From: CADAWZ01 sp045114665
Lineage (GTDB): Bacteria > Vulcanimicrobiota > CADAWZ01
NCBI GenBank assembly: GCA_045114665.1
Contig: JBGUKW010000013.1
Location: forward strand, 1 to 32,628
Direction: 5' to 3'
DNA length: 32,628 nt
Shown here: piece by piece, positions 25,701 through 32,628 of the stretch
How the letters are laid out: every line of letters starts with the position of its first letter
Numbering within the stretch: position 1 is the first letter of the stretch
Notes under the pieces: generated by a model
Seen by the model: only the letters and a program-made list of their open reading frames with translations
What the model was told of the DNA's origin: nothing
The model's database searches: none
Made by a program: the position numbers and the translations under genes

Positions 25701-26618
25701 TGTTACAGGTCTTCCTCTTCTTCCATTGTCAATTAGAGCATCAACAGCTTCTTGGAGCATTCTCTTTTCATTTTTTACAATGATGTCAGGAGCTCCTAAA
25801 TTCATCAATCTTTTTAGACGATTATTTCTGTTTATAACTCTTCTATATAAATCATTTAAATCTGATGTTGCAAATCTTCCACCGTCAAGCTGAACCATTG
25901 GACGAATCTCTGGAGGAATAACTGGCAATACATCAAGTATCATCCAAGTCGGTTTATTTCCAGATTTTCTAAATGCTTCGACAACATCAAGTCTCTTTAT
26001 TGCTTTGCTCTTTTTCTGTCCCTGAAGATTTCTTACATCTTCTCTCAATTTTTTGTAAAGCTCTTCTAAATCTACTTTTGCAAGAAGGTCTTTTATAGCT
26101 TCAGCTCCCATTTTGGCAACAAATTTATCACCATAAGCCTCTTTTGCTTCTCTATATTCAGTTTCTGCAAGAAGTTGCTTAAAAGCAAGAGGAGTGTCAC
26201 CTGGGTCTATAACAACATAAGAAGCAAAATAGATTATTTTTTCAAGTGTTCTTGGAGACATGTCCAAAAGAAGACCTGTTCTTGTAGGAACTCCTTTAAA
26301 ATACCAGATGTGAGAAACTGGACTTGCCAATTCAATGTGTCCCATACGTTCTCTTCTTACTTTAGAACGAGTAACCTCTACTCCGCACTTATCACAGACA
26401 ACACCTTTAAATCTAATTCTTTTATATTTTCCACAATGACATTCCCAGTCTTTTGTAGGACCAAATATTTTTTCACAAAAAAGCCCATCTCTTTCAGGCT
26501 TTAACGTTCTGTAATTTATTGTCTCAGGTTTCTTTACTTCACCATAAGACCAAAGTCTTATTTGTTCGGGAGATGCAAGCCCTATTTTCATAGCATCAAA
26601 ATTGTTTACATCAATCAT
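22782..26618 (-). CDS. rpoC: RNA polymerase subunit beta' with acidic C-terminal tail
   Basis: The 1278-residue largest catalytic subunit of RNA polymerase starts with the usual MIDVNNFDAMKIGLASPEQI. The first zinc site is at Cys 60, 62, 75 and 78, and the catalytic Mg site NADFDGD is at 447-453. The second zinc site lies around CKTRHGVCRKCYG, and the trigger-loop region (IGEPGTQLTLRTFHTGG) is intact. There is no room for a large lineage insert of the E. coli type. The last 78 or so residues (after LTEALAGG) form a low-complexity acidic tail with 28 Asp/Glu and Ser/Asp runs, ending GLDDDDI. It is co-oriented with rpoB 84 nt upstream, with a hairpin between. Confidence 0.98.
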   Translation of the reverse strand: MIDVNNFDAMKIGLASPEQIRLWSYGEVKKPETINYRTLKPERDGLFCEKIFGPTKDWECHCGKYKRIRFKGVVCDKCGVEVTRSKVRRERMGHIELASPVSHIWYFKGVPTRTGLLLDMSPRTLEKIIYFASYVVIDPGDTPLAFKQLLAETEYREAKEAYGDKFVAKMGAEAIKDLLAKVDLEELYKKLREDVRNLQGQKKSKAIKRLDVVEAFRKSGNKPTWMILDVLPVIPPEIRPMVQLDGGRFATSDLNDLYRRVINRNNRLKRLMNLGAPDIIVKNEKRMLQEAVDALIDNGRRGRPVTGPNNRPLKSLSDMLKGKQGRFRQNLLGKRVDYSGRSVIVVGPYLKMHQCGLPKEMALELFKPFVMKKLVDKGLVHNIKSSKKMVERVKPEVWDVLVEVIKDHPVLLNRAPTLHRLGIQAFEPVLVEGKAIQLHPLVCTPYNADFDGDQMAVHLPLSAGAQAEARLLMLSANNILLPAFGVPACTPTQDMVLGSYYLTIDKVDAKGEGRYFSSEKEAILAYNSGQIDLHAMIKVIMPQNIITGKESDKNKEILYDTTVGRLIFNRAIPRDYGIPFINETVMKKLLGKLVHKCHRTHGNSKTAILLDNIKALGFKYATISGTSIGIEDVQIPPEKKDILAKADKAVAVAERQFDRGFITDEEKYRKIVSIWTNTTGEVEEAMMRYLDRLNPIYMMATSGARGNPAQVKQIAGMRGLMSDPSGRIIPLPIRANFKEGLSVLEYFISTHGARKGLADTALRTADSGYLTRRLVDVAQDIIVNEDDCHGTESVYITDINDGYNSIVSLGERCLGRFMAEDIIHPETGEVIVPEGKEVTEEEAALIDKAGVVGARVRSVLTCKTRHGVCRKCYGRNLATGKTVEIGEAVGTIAAQSIGEPGTQLTLRTFHTGGVASEDITQGLPRVEELFEARKPKHCAVISEIDGVFTIEDDKNSIMRKLVVRGDDGTECCYLVPTTARLRKLPHVMREDGTESDVIRVKAGTQLTEGSKNPHDVLRIQGVVEIQKYIVDEIQIVYRSQGVDINDKHVEVIVRQMLRKVKIEDSGDTSMMPGSLVDVNEFENANAKIIEQYGEDCKDHIATARPVILGVTKASLATDSFLSAASFQETTRVLTEAAINGKIDPLIGLKENVIIGKLIPAGTGMQRYRKVEFDGAIEPAHNYDKKEEQYDESMDLTEALAGGFSPRNNDYNESEDNDSSDIDYNSDDDIEDKTNFDDYGMTEESVEDIMMNSYGVPENDYSSLDSDIDSDMGLDDDDI

Positions 26619-26651
26619 GTTTTTTTGTCTTTTCCTCCCTGAATTTTCGGA

Positions 26652-26686
26652 AAAACCGCCTAAGTAACACCAACAAAGGCGGTTTT
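26652..26686 (-). terminator. Terminator-like hairpin between rpoB and rpoC
   Basis: A perfect 10-bp stem (AAAACCGCCT at 26652-26661 with AGGCGGTTTT at 26677-26686) with a 15-nt loop is followed by T's on the minus strand. It lies inside the 84-nt rpoB-rpoC gap, so it could act as a partial terminator or an RNA processing site. Confidence 0.72.
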
Positions 26687-26702
26687 ATATAAACATGTAA
26701 TA

Positions 26703-29700
26703 TTACTCGCCTGCTGGGCCGCCAATAGCTCTTGCAGAAGAAACTTTCACATCATCATCTGTTCCTTTTAATTCAACTTCACTTAAATTTCCATCTTCAT
26801 CGGCTGAAAGAATTTTTACATCTAAGCACAAACTCTGTAATTCTTTTATCAAAACCTTAAAAGATTCAGGAATTCCAGGTTCAAGAACATTTTCGCCCTT
26901 GACAATAGCTTCATAAGTCTTTACACGACCAACGACATCATCAGATTTTACAGTCAAAAGTTCTTGAAGTGTATAGGCAGCACCATAAGCTTCAAGAGCC
27001 CAAACTTCCATTTCTCCAAAACGCTGACCACCAAATTGAGCTTTACCACCAAGAGGTTGTTGTGTAATCAAAGAATAAGGTCCAGTTGATCTTGCGTGAA
27101 TCTTATCATCGACAAGGTGAGCAAGTTTCATTATGTAAATTTGACCAACTGTGATTCTATTATCTATAGGCTCACCTGTTCTTCCATCAAATAAATATGA
27201 CTTTGCATCTTCATGAGAATCGAGGAATAAATCTGTATATTCAGCTAATTCATCGAGTTGTTCCTCTGTTACAGCCATGTGATCGAGTTTACATCTGCGT
27301 CTAATTCTCTCTTTTGTATCTACATCCTCAATTAGAGACATCAATTTTTCTTCAGTTATGACTACTTTCTTCTTTTTAGCATCTTTTATGAGTTTTTCTC
27401 TTGACTTAGGATTCTGAATTAACTTTTTAAGTTCTTCCTCATCAAGTTTTAGATACAAACTTGAGAGATAATTATCAAGTCTCTCAAGAGGATCATGGCT
27501 CATGGCTATATATTCTGCAGATTCTGGTGAAAGATAAATTCCTTTTCTTCTCAAATTATCTCTCAAATTGGCAACTTTCAACCAACCTAAAATCTCAGCA
27601 TCAGTTGCCCCTTCAAAAACAGGACATGCAACTCTGAAGCCAAGTCTATGTGCAGCATACCCCAAATGTGTCTCAAGAATTTGTCCGATATTCATACGAG
27701 AAGGAATACCAAGAGGATTCAAAACAATCTGTACAGGACGACCGCTTGGAAGGAAAGGCATATCTTCAATTGGAAGAATCTTTGCGATAATACCTTTATT
27801 TCCATGACGACCAGCCATTTTATCACCTTGGAGAATTTTTCTCTTTTGAGCTACATAAACTCTTACCAATTTTATGACACCTGGAGCCAGTTCATCATTA
27901 TTATCACGAGAAAATACTTTTACATCAATTACTTTACCTTTTTCACCATGTGGAACTTTTAAAGATGTATCTCTGACATCTCTTGCCTTTTCTCCAAAAA
28001 TTGCTCTGAGCAATCTTTCTTCTGCTGTAAGTTCTGTTTCACCTTTAGGTGTAACCTTACCTACAAGAATATCTTCAGGTCTTACATCTGCACCTATTCT
28101 TACGATACCTTCATCATTGAGGTCTTGTAGTACATCATCACCGACATTAGGAATATCTCTTGTGATTTCTTCTGCCCCCAATTTTGTCTCTCTCGCTTCA
28201 CATTCGTATTCTTCGATGTGAATGGATGTAAATACATCTTGTTGTACAAGTTCTTCACTTATCAAAATAGCGTCTTCATAGTTATAACCTTCCCAAGGCA
28301 TGAACGCACAAAGAAGATTTCTACCAAGTGCCAATTCTCCATTTTCACTTGAAGCACCATCTGCTATAAGCTTATTTTTTTCTATATACTCTCCTTTGCG
28401 GACGATAGGTCTCTGATTTAGGCATGTACCAGCATTTGATCTCTTAAATTTCATGAGATTGTATTTTCTCTTCCTACCACTGTCTTCTTGCAAGACAATA
28501 TAATCAGAAGAGACACTTACAACTGTTCCAGCTTCCTTAGAGTTAATCAAAGCACCTGAATCTTTAGCTGCTCTAAATTCCATACCAGTGCCACAAATAG
28601 GAGCTTGTGGTTTAACAAGAGGAACTCCTTGACGTTGCATGTTTGCTCCCATAAGAGCTCTGTTAGCATCGTCATGCTCAAGGAATGGAATCAATGCTGT
28701 AGCAACACTGACGACCTGTTTTGGAGAAACATCAAAATAGTCAACACTATTTTTGTCAATTACAATATTTGCACTTCTGTGTCTTGCAACAACTTTATCA
28801 GGAATAATTCTTCCAGAAGCATCAATAGGAGTATTTGCCTGTGCAACAATGTGTTTATCTTCTTCATCTGCACTCAAATAATCAATATTATTTGTTACAA
28901 TTCCATTTTCAACTCTTCTGTATGGTGTCTGAATAAATCCAAATTCATCAACCTTAGCAAAGCAAGCAAGTGCACCGATAAGACCAATGTTTGGACCTTC
29001 AGGAGTTTCAATAGGACAAATTCTTCCATAGTGTGAATAGTGAACATCTCTGACTTCAAATCCAGCTCTTTCCCTGCTGAGACCTCCAGGACCTAATGCA
29101 GAAATTCTTCTTTTATGTGTCAACTCTGAAAGTGAATTTGTCTGGTCCATGAACTGTGATAACTGGCTTGAACCAAAAAACTCTTTAATTGCAGCAACAA
29201 CAGGTCTTATATTGATAAGTGCCTGTGGTGTTACAGTTTCAACATCTTGAACAGTCATTCTCTCTTTTACAACTCTCTCAAGACGGAGCATTCCTACTCT
29301 AAGTTGGTTCTGCAATAGTTCACCAACAGCTCTAACTCTACGATTTCCAAGGTGGTCAATATCATCAGACTTTATATCAACAGTATCTCTGTTTACTTCA
29401 TCATCAGATATAAGCTGTTTTTCACCACTTACAAGTGCAATCATGTATTTTATTGCAAGAATAATATCATCTTTTGTGATTACTTCATTATAGTACATGT
29501 TTCTGCTACCACACTCTGGACAAGTTGTAACACCAGAATTTGCAATAGCTCCACAATCTTTACAATGTATCTTTATTCCAAGTTTTTTGTTAAATTTATA
29601 TCTTCCAACCTTACCGAGATTATATCTCTTTGGTTCAAAGAAAAGACCTTTCAAAAGATTTTCACTACTTTCAAGGTTTGGAGGATCTCCTGGGCGAAGT

Positions 29701-30497
29701 TTCCTATATATTTCAAGAAGTGCTTCCTGAGAAGTTTTGATGCTATCCTTTTCAAGTGTATCTTTAATTGATTTGTTGTAATCAAATAGACGAAGAATTT
29801 CCTCATCTGTTGACCACTTTGGTTCCCAATTAGGATCATTGTCATCTTTCAAAAAACCAAGAGCCCTAACCAATACAGTAACAGGAATCTTTCTATTTCT
29901 ATCTATTCTAACACCTATTATATCTGAAACATCATTTTCAAATTCAAGCCATGCCCCTCTATTTGGAATAATCATACCTAAATAGAGTATTTTGCCTGAA
30001 GGGTCTGGAACGGCCTGAAAATAAAGACCTGGTGAACGAACAAGTTGACTGACTATAACACGTTCTGCTCCATTTATGACAAATGTTCCTTTATCTGTCA
30101 TACATGGAAAATCACCCATGAAAATTTCCTGTTCTTTAACTTCTTTTATTGCCTTTTTTCCTTCTTCTCCGATTCCATCTCCACTATCCTCATGGAATGT
30201 TACAAGAGAAACTTTAACTTTAAGGGGTTTAGCAAATGTCAAATCTTTATCTTGGCATTCTTCTATAGAATGAACTGGTTCTCCAAGAGAATGAGATTTA
30301 AATTCAAGCTGTAAAGTACCTGTAAAATCTGTAATCTTAGAAATATCAGCAAAAGCATCCCTTATGCCTTCATCAAGAAAATTTTCATAAGAAGATCTTT
30401 GAAGTTCTATCAAATTTGGAAGATCTATAATCTGTTCGATACGCTGAAAGCTTAATCTCTCGGGCTTGTGTCCATGAAGAGCTTTTCTTGTTGCCAT
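26703..30497 (-). CDS. rpoB: RNA polymerase subunit beta with an inserted zinc ribbon
   Basis: The 1264-residue subunit shows the expected core: FVINGAERVIVSQLVRSPG, the rifampicin region (SSQLSQFMDQTNSLSELTHK, RRISALGPGGLSRERAGF), GDKMAGRHGNKGI, and the C-terminal AQFGGQRFGEMEVWALEAYG. An unusual segment sits between GRYKFNKKLG and the ITKDDIILAIKYM helix: a four-Cys zinc ribbon at Cys 312, 315, 326 and 329 (HCKDCG...CPECG). The start has SD GGGAGG and an ATG. No rplJ/rplL precedes it; the upstream gene is a small Cys-rich one. A hairpin in the leader at 30527-30561 may regulate it. Confidence 0.98.
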   Translation of the reverse strand: MATRKALHGHKPERLSFQRIEQIIDLPNLIELQRSSYENFLDEGIRDAFADISKITDFTGTLQLEFKSHSLGEPVHSIEECQDKDLTFAKPLKVKVSLVTFHEDSGDGIGEEGKKAIKEVKEQEIFMGDFPCMTDKGTFVINGAERVIVSQLVRSPGLYFQAVPDPSGKILYLGMIIPNRGAWLEFENDVSDIIGVRIDRNRKIPVTVLVRALGFLKDDNDPNWEPKWSTDEEILRLFDYNKSIKDTLEKDSIKTSQEALLEIYRKLRPGDPPNLESSENLLKGLFFEPKRYNLGKVGRYKFNKKLGIKIHCKDCGAIANSGVTTCPECGSRNMYYNEVITKDDIILAIKYMIALVSGEKQLISDDEVNRDTVDIKSDDIDHLGNRRVRAVGELLQNQLRVGMLRLERVVKERMTVQDVETVTPQALINIRPVVAAIKEFFGSSQLSQFMDQTNSLSELTHKRRISALGPGGLSRERAGFEVRDVHYSHYGRICPIETPEGPNIGLIGALACFAKVDEFGFIQTPYRRVENGIVTNNIDYLSADEEDKHIVAQANTPIDASGRIIPDKVVARHRSANIVIDKNSVDYFDVSPKQVVSVATALIPFLEHDDANRALMGANMQRQGVPLVKPQAPICGTGMEFRAAKDSGALINSKEAGTVVSVSSDYIVLQEDSGRKRKYNLMKFKRSNAGTCLNQRPIVRKGEYIEKNKLIADGASSENGELALGRNLLCAFMPWEGYNYEDAILISEELVQQDVFTSIHIEEYECEARETKLGAEEITRDIPNVGDDVLQDLNDEGIVRIGADVRPEDILVGKVTPKGETELTAEERLLRAIFGEKARDVRDTSLKVPHGEKGKVIDVKVFSRDNNDELAPGVIKLVRVYVAQKRKILQGDKMAGRHGNKGIIAKILPIEDMPFLPSGRPVQIVLNPLGIPSRMNIGQILETHLGYAAHRLGFRVACPVFEGATDAEILGWLKVANLRDNLRRKGIYLSPESAEYIAMSHDPLERLDNYLSSLYLKLDEEELKKLIQNPKSREKLIKDAKKKKVVITEEKLMSLIEDVDTKERIRRRCKLDHMAVTEEQLDELAEYTDLFLDSHEDAKSYLFDGRTGEPIDNRITVGQIYIMKLAHLVDDKIHARSTGPYSLITQQPLGGKAQFGGQRFGEMEVWALEAYGAAYTLQELLTVKSDDVVGRVKTYEAIVKGENVLEPGIPESFKVLIKELQSLCLDVKILSADEDGNLSEVELKGTDDDVKVSSARAIGGPAGE

Positions 30498-30526
30498 TAA
30501 AAACAGCCTCCCTCTGAAAAATACAA

Positions 30527-30561
30527 AAAAGCCAGATTCAACTAAAAGGAACCAAGCTTTT
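30527..30561 (-). terminator. Attenuator-like hairpin in the rpoB leader
   Basis: Arms AAAAGC/GCTTTT and GATTC/GAACC (one G-T pair) stack with a 2-nt internal bulge on each side and a 9-nt loop. A T-run follows on the minus strand, 30 nt ahead of the rpoB ATG. It could terminate upstream transcripts or attenuate rpoBC. Confidence 0.6.
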
Positions 30562-30772
30562 GATTATAATAACATTGTTTAAAAAAAATCCAAAAATAAT
30601 TATATTTTCACATCCTTTGACAAAAGTCTTAGCGAAGCCAAAAATCCGTTTTTTATTGATTAATTTAAACAAAAAAATGTAAAAAAATCATGCTAAAATA
30701 ATTTTTACAAGTCTTAATATAATAACAAAAAAAATATATATTGTCAATATAAACAATATCTAAAACCAAAAA
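30562..30772 (-). other. Gene-free AT-rich region upstream of rpoB
   Basis: No coding sequence is seen. Two TATAAT hexamers occur on the minus strand (30599-30604 and 30563-30568), but neither has a -35 at a normal distance. The rpoBC promoter probably lies here. Confidence 0.3.
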
Positions 30773-30976
30773 TTATTTCATGCAAATATTTGAAGAAACT
30801 GGAAAAGATAGTGAAACTTTATATTTTTCTTCACAACATTCAGAACAAAGCCACTTAATTTCTCCAGTTGAAGTTATAATATACTTAACATTATTTGTTT
30901 GTTTCTTGCATTTATCACAAATAAAAGCGTCTAAAGAAGAAAAACAATAATGTTCACATGCTAATTTACTATTCAT
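30773..30976 (-). CDS. Small Cys-rich (zinc-binding-like) protein
   Basis: The 67-residue product has eight Cys: 7, 11, 20, 23, 44, 47, 48 and 65. CDKC and CSECC look like the two halves of a zinc ribbon, spaced about 20 residues apart by a beta-rich stretch (VKYIITSTGEIKWL). An AAGGGG SD lies just before the ATG. It has no membrane helix or signal peptide. It is not one of the left-end ribbon paralogues. Its reality rests on the Cys pairs and the SD; the function is unknown. Confidence 0.62.
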   Translation of the reverse strand: MNSKLACEHYCFSSLDAFICDKCKKQTNNVKYIITSTGEIKWLCSECCEEKYKVSLSFPVSSNICMK

Positions 30977-31017
30977 GATCCCCTTCTATATATTTTTTAT
31001 AAAATTTGTTATTAAAA

Positions 31018-31130
31018 TTAACCAGTTGTGCCAATTTATTTTTATCTATTTATCAGTTAAATAAAGTTTTTGCTGTACAATGCAAAAAACTAAATTTTGC
31101 ACTAATTTTAAAAATTGTTATAACAACAAA
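31018..31130. repeat. Degenerate MITE-like copy 3
   Basis: TTAACCAGTTGTGCCA (31018-31033) resembles the TTAA-CTCGTTGTGCTA end of copy 2. The next 45 bases follow it in order (TATTTATCAGTTAA against TATTTAACAGGTAA, then GTTTTTGCTGTACAA against GTTTTTACGGTGTAA). The far end is worn and its position is approximate. The rest of this gap up to 31239 is A/T tracts with no gene. Confidence 0.5.
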
Positions 31131-31239
31131 CTTCATTTTCTTTAAGTATTTATTATAATAATATATATCGAAAAAAACAAGATTATTACAAAAAAATAAA
31201 AAATTGAAAAAAAAAAAATATTTTTTTTTCAAAAACCTA

Positions 31240-31268
31240 TTGACAAAATCAATTTATGCATGTATAAT
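31240..31268 (+). promoter_or_regulatory. Perfect-consensus promoter of the tRNA operon
   Basis: TTGACA (31240-31245) and TATAAT (31263-31268) are separated by exactly 17 nt. Both hexamers match the sigma70 consensus fully, and the first tRNA starts 55 bases downstream. Confidence 0.92.
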
Positions 31269-31323
31269 ATGACCTGTTGAAGCGAGACATCTAAAAAAAC
31301 AAATAAGTGACAATTTGTTAATA

Positions 31324-31396
31324 GGGCGAATAGCTCAGTGGTTAGAGCACCTGCTTCACATGTAGGGGGTCACAGGTTCAAATCCTGTTTCGCCCA
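31324..31396 (+). tRNA. tRNA-Val (CAC)
   Basis: The acceptor arms GGGCGAA and TTCGCCC pair fully. The D-arm is GCTC/GAGC, the anticodon loop TTCACAT gives CAC, and the T-arm is ACAGG TTCAAAT CCTGT. The CCA end is not encoded. Confidence 0.95.
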
Positions 31397-31413
31397 TATA
31401 AAAACTTTTAAAC

Positions 31414-31490
31414 GAGGGCGTAGCGTAGCGGTTTAACGCGCCGGCCTGTCACGCCGGAGAGCGCGGGTTCAAATCCCGTCGTCCTCGCCA
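31414..31490 (+). tRNA. tRNA-Asp (GTC)
   Basis: The acceptor arms are GAGGGCG and CGTCCTC (one G-T pair). The anticodon stem CCGGC/GCCGG carries loop CTGTCAC, and the T-arm is GCGGG TTCAAAT CCCGT (one G-T pair). The discriminator G and CCA are encoded (31487-31490). Confidence 0.96.
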
Positions 31491-31498
31491 TTTTATTA

Positions 31499-31571
31499 GC
31501 CGAGGTAGCTCAGTTGGTAGAGCACATGACTGAAAATCATGGAGTCGACAGTCCGATCCTGTCCCTCGGCA
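31499..31571 (+). tRNA. tRNA-Phe (GAA) with unusual T-loop
   Basis: The acceptor arms GCCGAGG and CCTCGGC, the D-arm GCTC/GAGC and the anticodon stem CATGA/TCATG with loop CTGAAAA (GAA) are all normal. The T-stem GACAG/CTGTC is perfect, but the loop reads TCCGATC, so position 55 is C instead of the near-universal T. CCA is not encoded. Confidence 0.93.
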
Positions 31572-31593
31572 TTTTTTATTTGTAAAATAAATT

Positions 31594-31634
31594 AAAATAA
31601 GCTCATGGCTAAAATTTAACCATGAGCTTATTTT
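31594..31634 (+). terminator. Terminator shared by the tRNA operon and the convergent gene
   Basis: A perfect 15-bp stem (AAAATAAGCTCATGG at 31594-31608 with CCATGAGCTTATTTT at 31620-31634) has an 11-nt loop. T-runs on both strands allow bidirectional use between the tRNAs and the minus-strand gene at 31650. Confidence 0.9.
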
Positions 31635-31649
31635 GTTCACTAACTCTAA

Positions 31650-32628
31650 TTATTTACCATATTCAATCCAATCTTTTACTTTTTCATCATTTGGATTTAT
31701 TTCTAATTTTTTCATAACATCAATAAACATATCATTTTCACTTTTACCTGTCTTTTTGTCAATTTTTGTTAATAATATATCTTTAATTACTATACTTTTA
31801 CCTGAATTATTTTCTATTTTTATATCAAAAAAATATTGAAAACCATTATTAATAGAAAAATACACTTTATTATTTCGATTGGATATATTATTGGCAAAAA
31901 TTTTATTACTATTATAAACTTCATGAGATAAATTATTTTCATCTATTGAAATATATAATAGTTCTAAATCAATATTTTTTTCAAAAATAATCTCTATTTG
32001 ATATATTCCTCTATCTAAATGAATACAAGGAATAATAAGTTGTCCTAAATCACCTATTTTTATAGATACATCGTCTATATAAGAATTATTTAAAAATAAA
32101 TTTCCAAACAATAAAGAATAATTTTTTGCAACCTTATAACAATATAAATTTTTTGATGTTTCAAATATTTTAAATATCCTAAATCCCCTATTTTTCAATG
32201 GAATTTCATAACAATTATCAGGCAAAACTATTGATGATATTTTTGGAGAAATTACATAATCAAATTCAGATAAATGTTTTTTATAATTATAAATAAAATT
32301 TATGTCTTTCGAATTTAAATGTCTTGAATTATACAAAAACATAATATTGTTGATATCAGAGTATGTATTAAAAACCTTTTGAGTTTTATCCCACTCAAAT
32401 GTATTACAATATAAAAATTTCTTATCAGAATTTAATTTTACAAAATTGACTATTTCTACTATTTCATCTTGTTTATAATCATATACAAAATAATTCTTAT
32501 ATGCTATTTTATAAAAATATAAATTATTAAAAGCCATGATGATTAAAATTAAAAAAATGTATATATATGAAAAAAATTTTATTTTCTTTAAATATACAAA
32601 ATACAAAATCACAAATATAAATAAAACA
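31650..32628 (-). CDS. Membrane protein C-terminus, GT39-like (cut by the window edge)
   Basis: The frame stays open through the right edge, so the N-terminus is missing; a GTG at 32612 has no SD and is unlikely to be the start. What is visible begins with hydrophobic stretches (FVILYFVYL, then YIYIFLILIIMAFNNLYFY), i.e. the last membrane helices. A soluble region of about 270 residues follows. It opens with a DEIVEIVNFVKLNSDKKFLY stretch and a FDYVISPK strand, as in the extracytoplasmic C-terminal parts of GT39-type glycosyltransferases. A beta-rich domain follows, ending with DIMKK-like and WIEYGK residues. The glycosyltransferase idea is inference from layout; the catalytic part is outside the window. 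Confidence 0.6.
   Translation of the reverse strand, partial: VLFIFVILYFVYLKKIKFFSYIYIFLILIIMAFNNLYFYKIAYKNYFVYDYKQDEIVEIVNFVKLNSDKKFLYCNTFEWDKTQKVFNTYSDINNIMFLYNSRHLNSKDINFIYNYKKHLSEFDYVISPKISSIVLPDNCYEIPLKNRGFRIFKIFETSKNLYCYKVAKNYSLLFGNLFLNNSYIDDVSIKIGDLGQLIIPCIHLDRGIYQIEIIFEKNIDLELLYISIDENNLSHEVYNSNKIFANNISNRNNKVYFSINNGFQYFFDIKIENNSGKSIVIKDILLTKIDKKTGKSENDMFIDVMKKLEINPNDEKVKDWIEYGK

Noticed and set aside
30618..30623. Plus-strand TTGACA as a promoter
   Set aside because: No -10 at the right distance and no plus-strand gene nearby.
31324..31571. tRNA cluster as an integration site
   Set aside because: No integrase, no repeated tRNA 3' end and no phage-like genes are in view.
31449..31640. 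Minus-strand frame ending RGRRDLNPRSPA across the tRNAs
   Set aside because: It is the familiar antisense translation of tRNA genes, not a protein.

Overview
The window is about 32.6 kb of very AT-rich bacterial chromosome. Every protein gene lies on the minus strand; only a three-tRNA operon is on the plus strand. LptC, LptB and an LptF/G permease imply a diderm cell with an LPS-like outer membrane. A YqeB-type selenium/molybdenum hydroxylase accessory protein, a TSCPD protein and heavy use of Cys clusters suggest an anaerobe. TTG starts are common, each with a strong Shine-Dalgarno (SD) sequence. I cannot name the taxon; a poorly sampled phylum is plausible, but that is inference.

Layout in minus-strand transcription order, right to left. 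(1) 31650-32628: the cut-off C-terminal part of a membrane protein resembling GT39-type glycosyltransferases. (2) 31240-31634: tRNA-Val, tRNA-Asp and tRNA-Phe on the plus strand, with a perfect sigma70-type promoter and a strong terminator. (3) 30773-30976: a small Cys-rich protein. (4) 22782-30497: rpoB and rpoC, without the ribosomal protein genes that usually precede them. RpoB carries an inserted four-Cys zinc ribbon and RpoC a long acidic tail. Terminator-like hairpins sit in the rpoB leader and between rpoB and rpoC. (5) 21992-22613: a DUF6941-like gene and a NifU C-terminal-domain gene. (6) 18255-21898: S-adenosylhomocysteinase, YqeB and an exported 5'-nucleotidase, with the first two coupled by TAATG. 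(7) 13562-18127: lptC, lptB, lptF/G, a YqgF-like gene and an exported beta-propeller, starting at a clear promoter and ending at a terminator. (8) 10793-13423: secA. (9) 8000-10339: prfB with its programmed +1 frameshift, an exported protein with 3.5 repeats of a 7-Cys/18-residue unit, and a YcxB-like membrane protein. (10) 6601-7882: trpS and a TSCPD protein, with promoter and terminator. (11) 22-6413: a tight operon of five paralogous membrane proteins followed by a truncated sixth copy.

The most unusual block is the left 6.4 kb. It holds eight copies of a roughly 200-residue module: a lead-in motif, two membrane helices, a soluble beta-rich part and a TGLSF...QEFxKILG signature. The modules are arranged as single- or two-module proteins, four of the six proteins with an N-terminal zinc ribbon. 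I do not recognise a named family. The distal end of this operon is decaying: one copy has an early stop in front of a still readable conserved tail, a roughly 200-bp MITE-like element sits in a TTAA site, and the last copy is cut off at a hairpin. A second copy of the element lies between secA and prfB, and a degenerate one lies upstream of the tRNAs.
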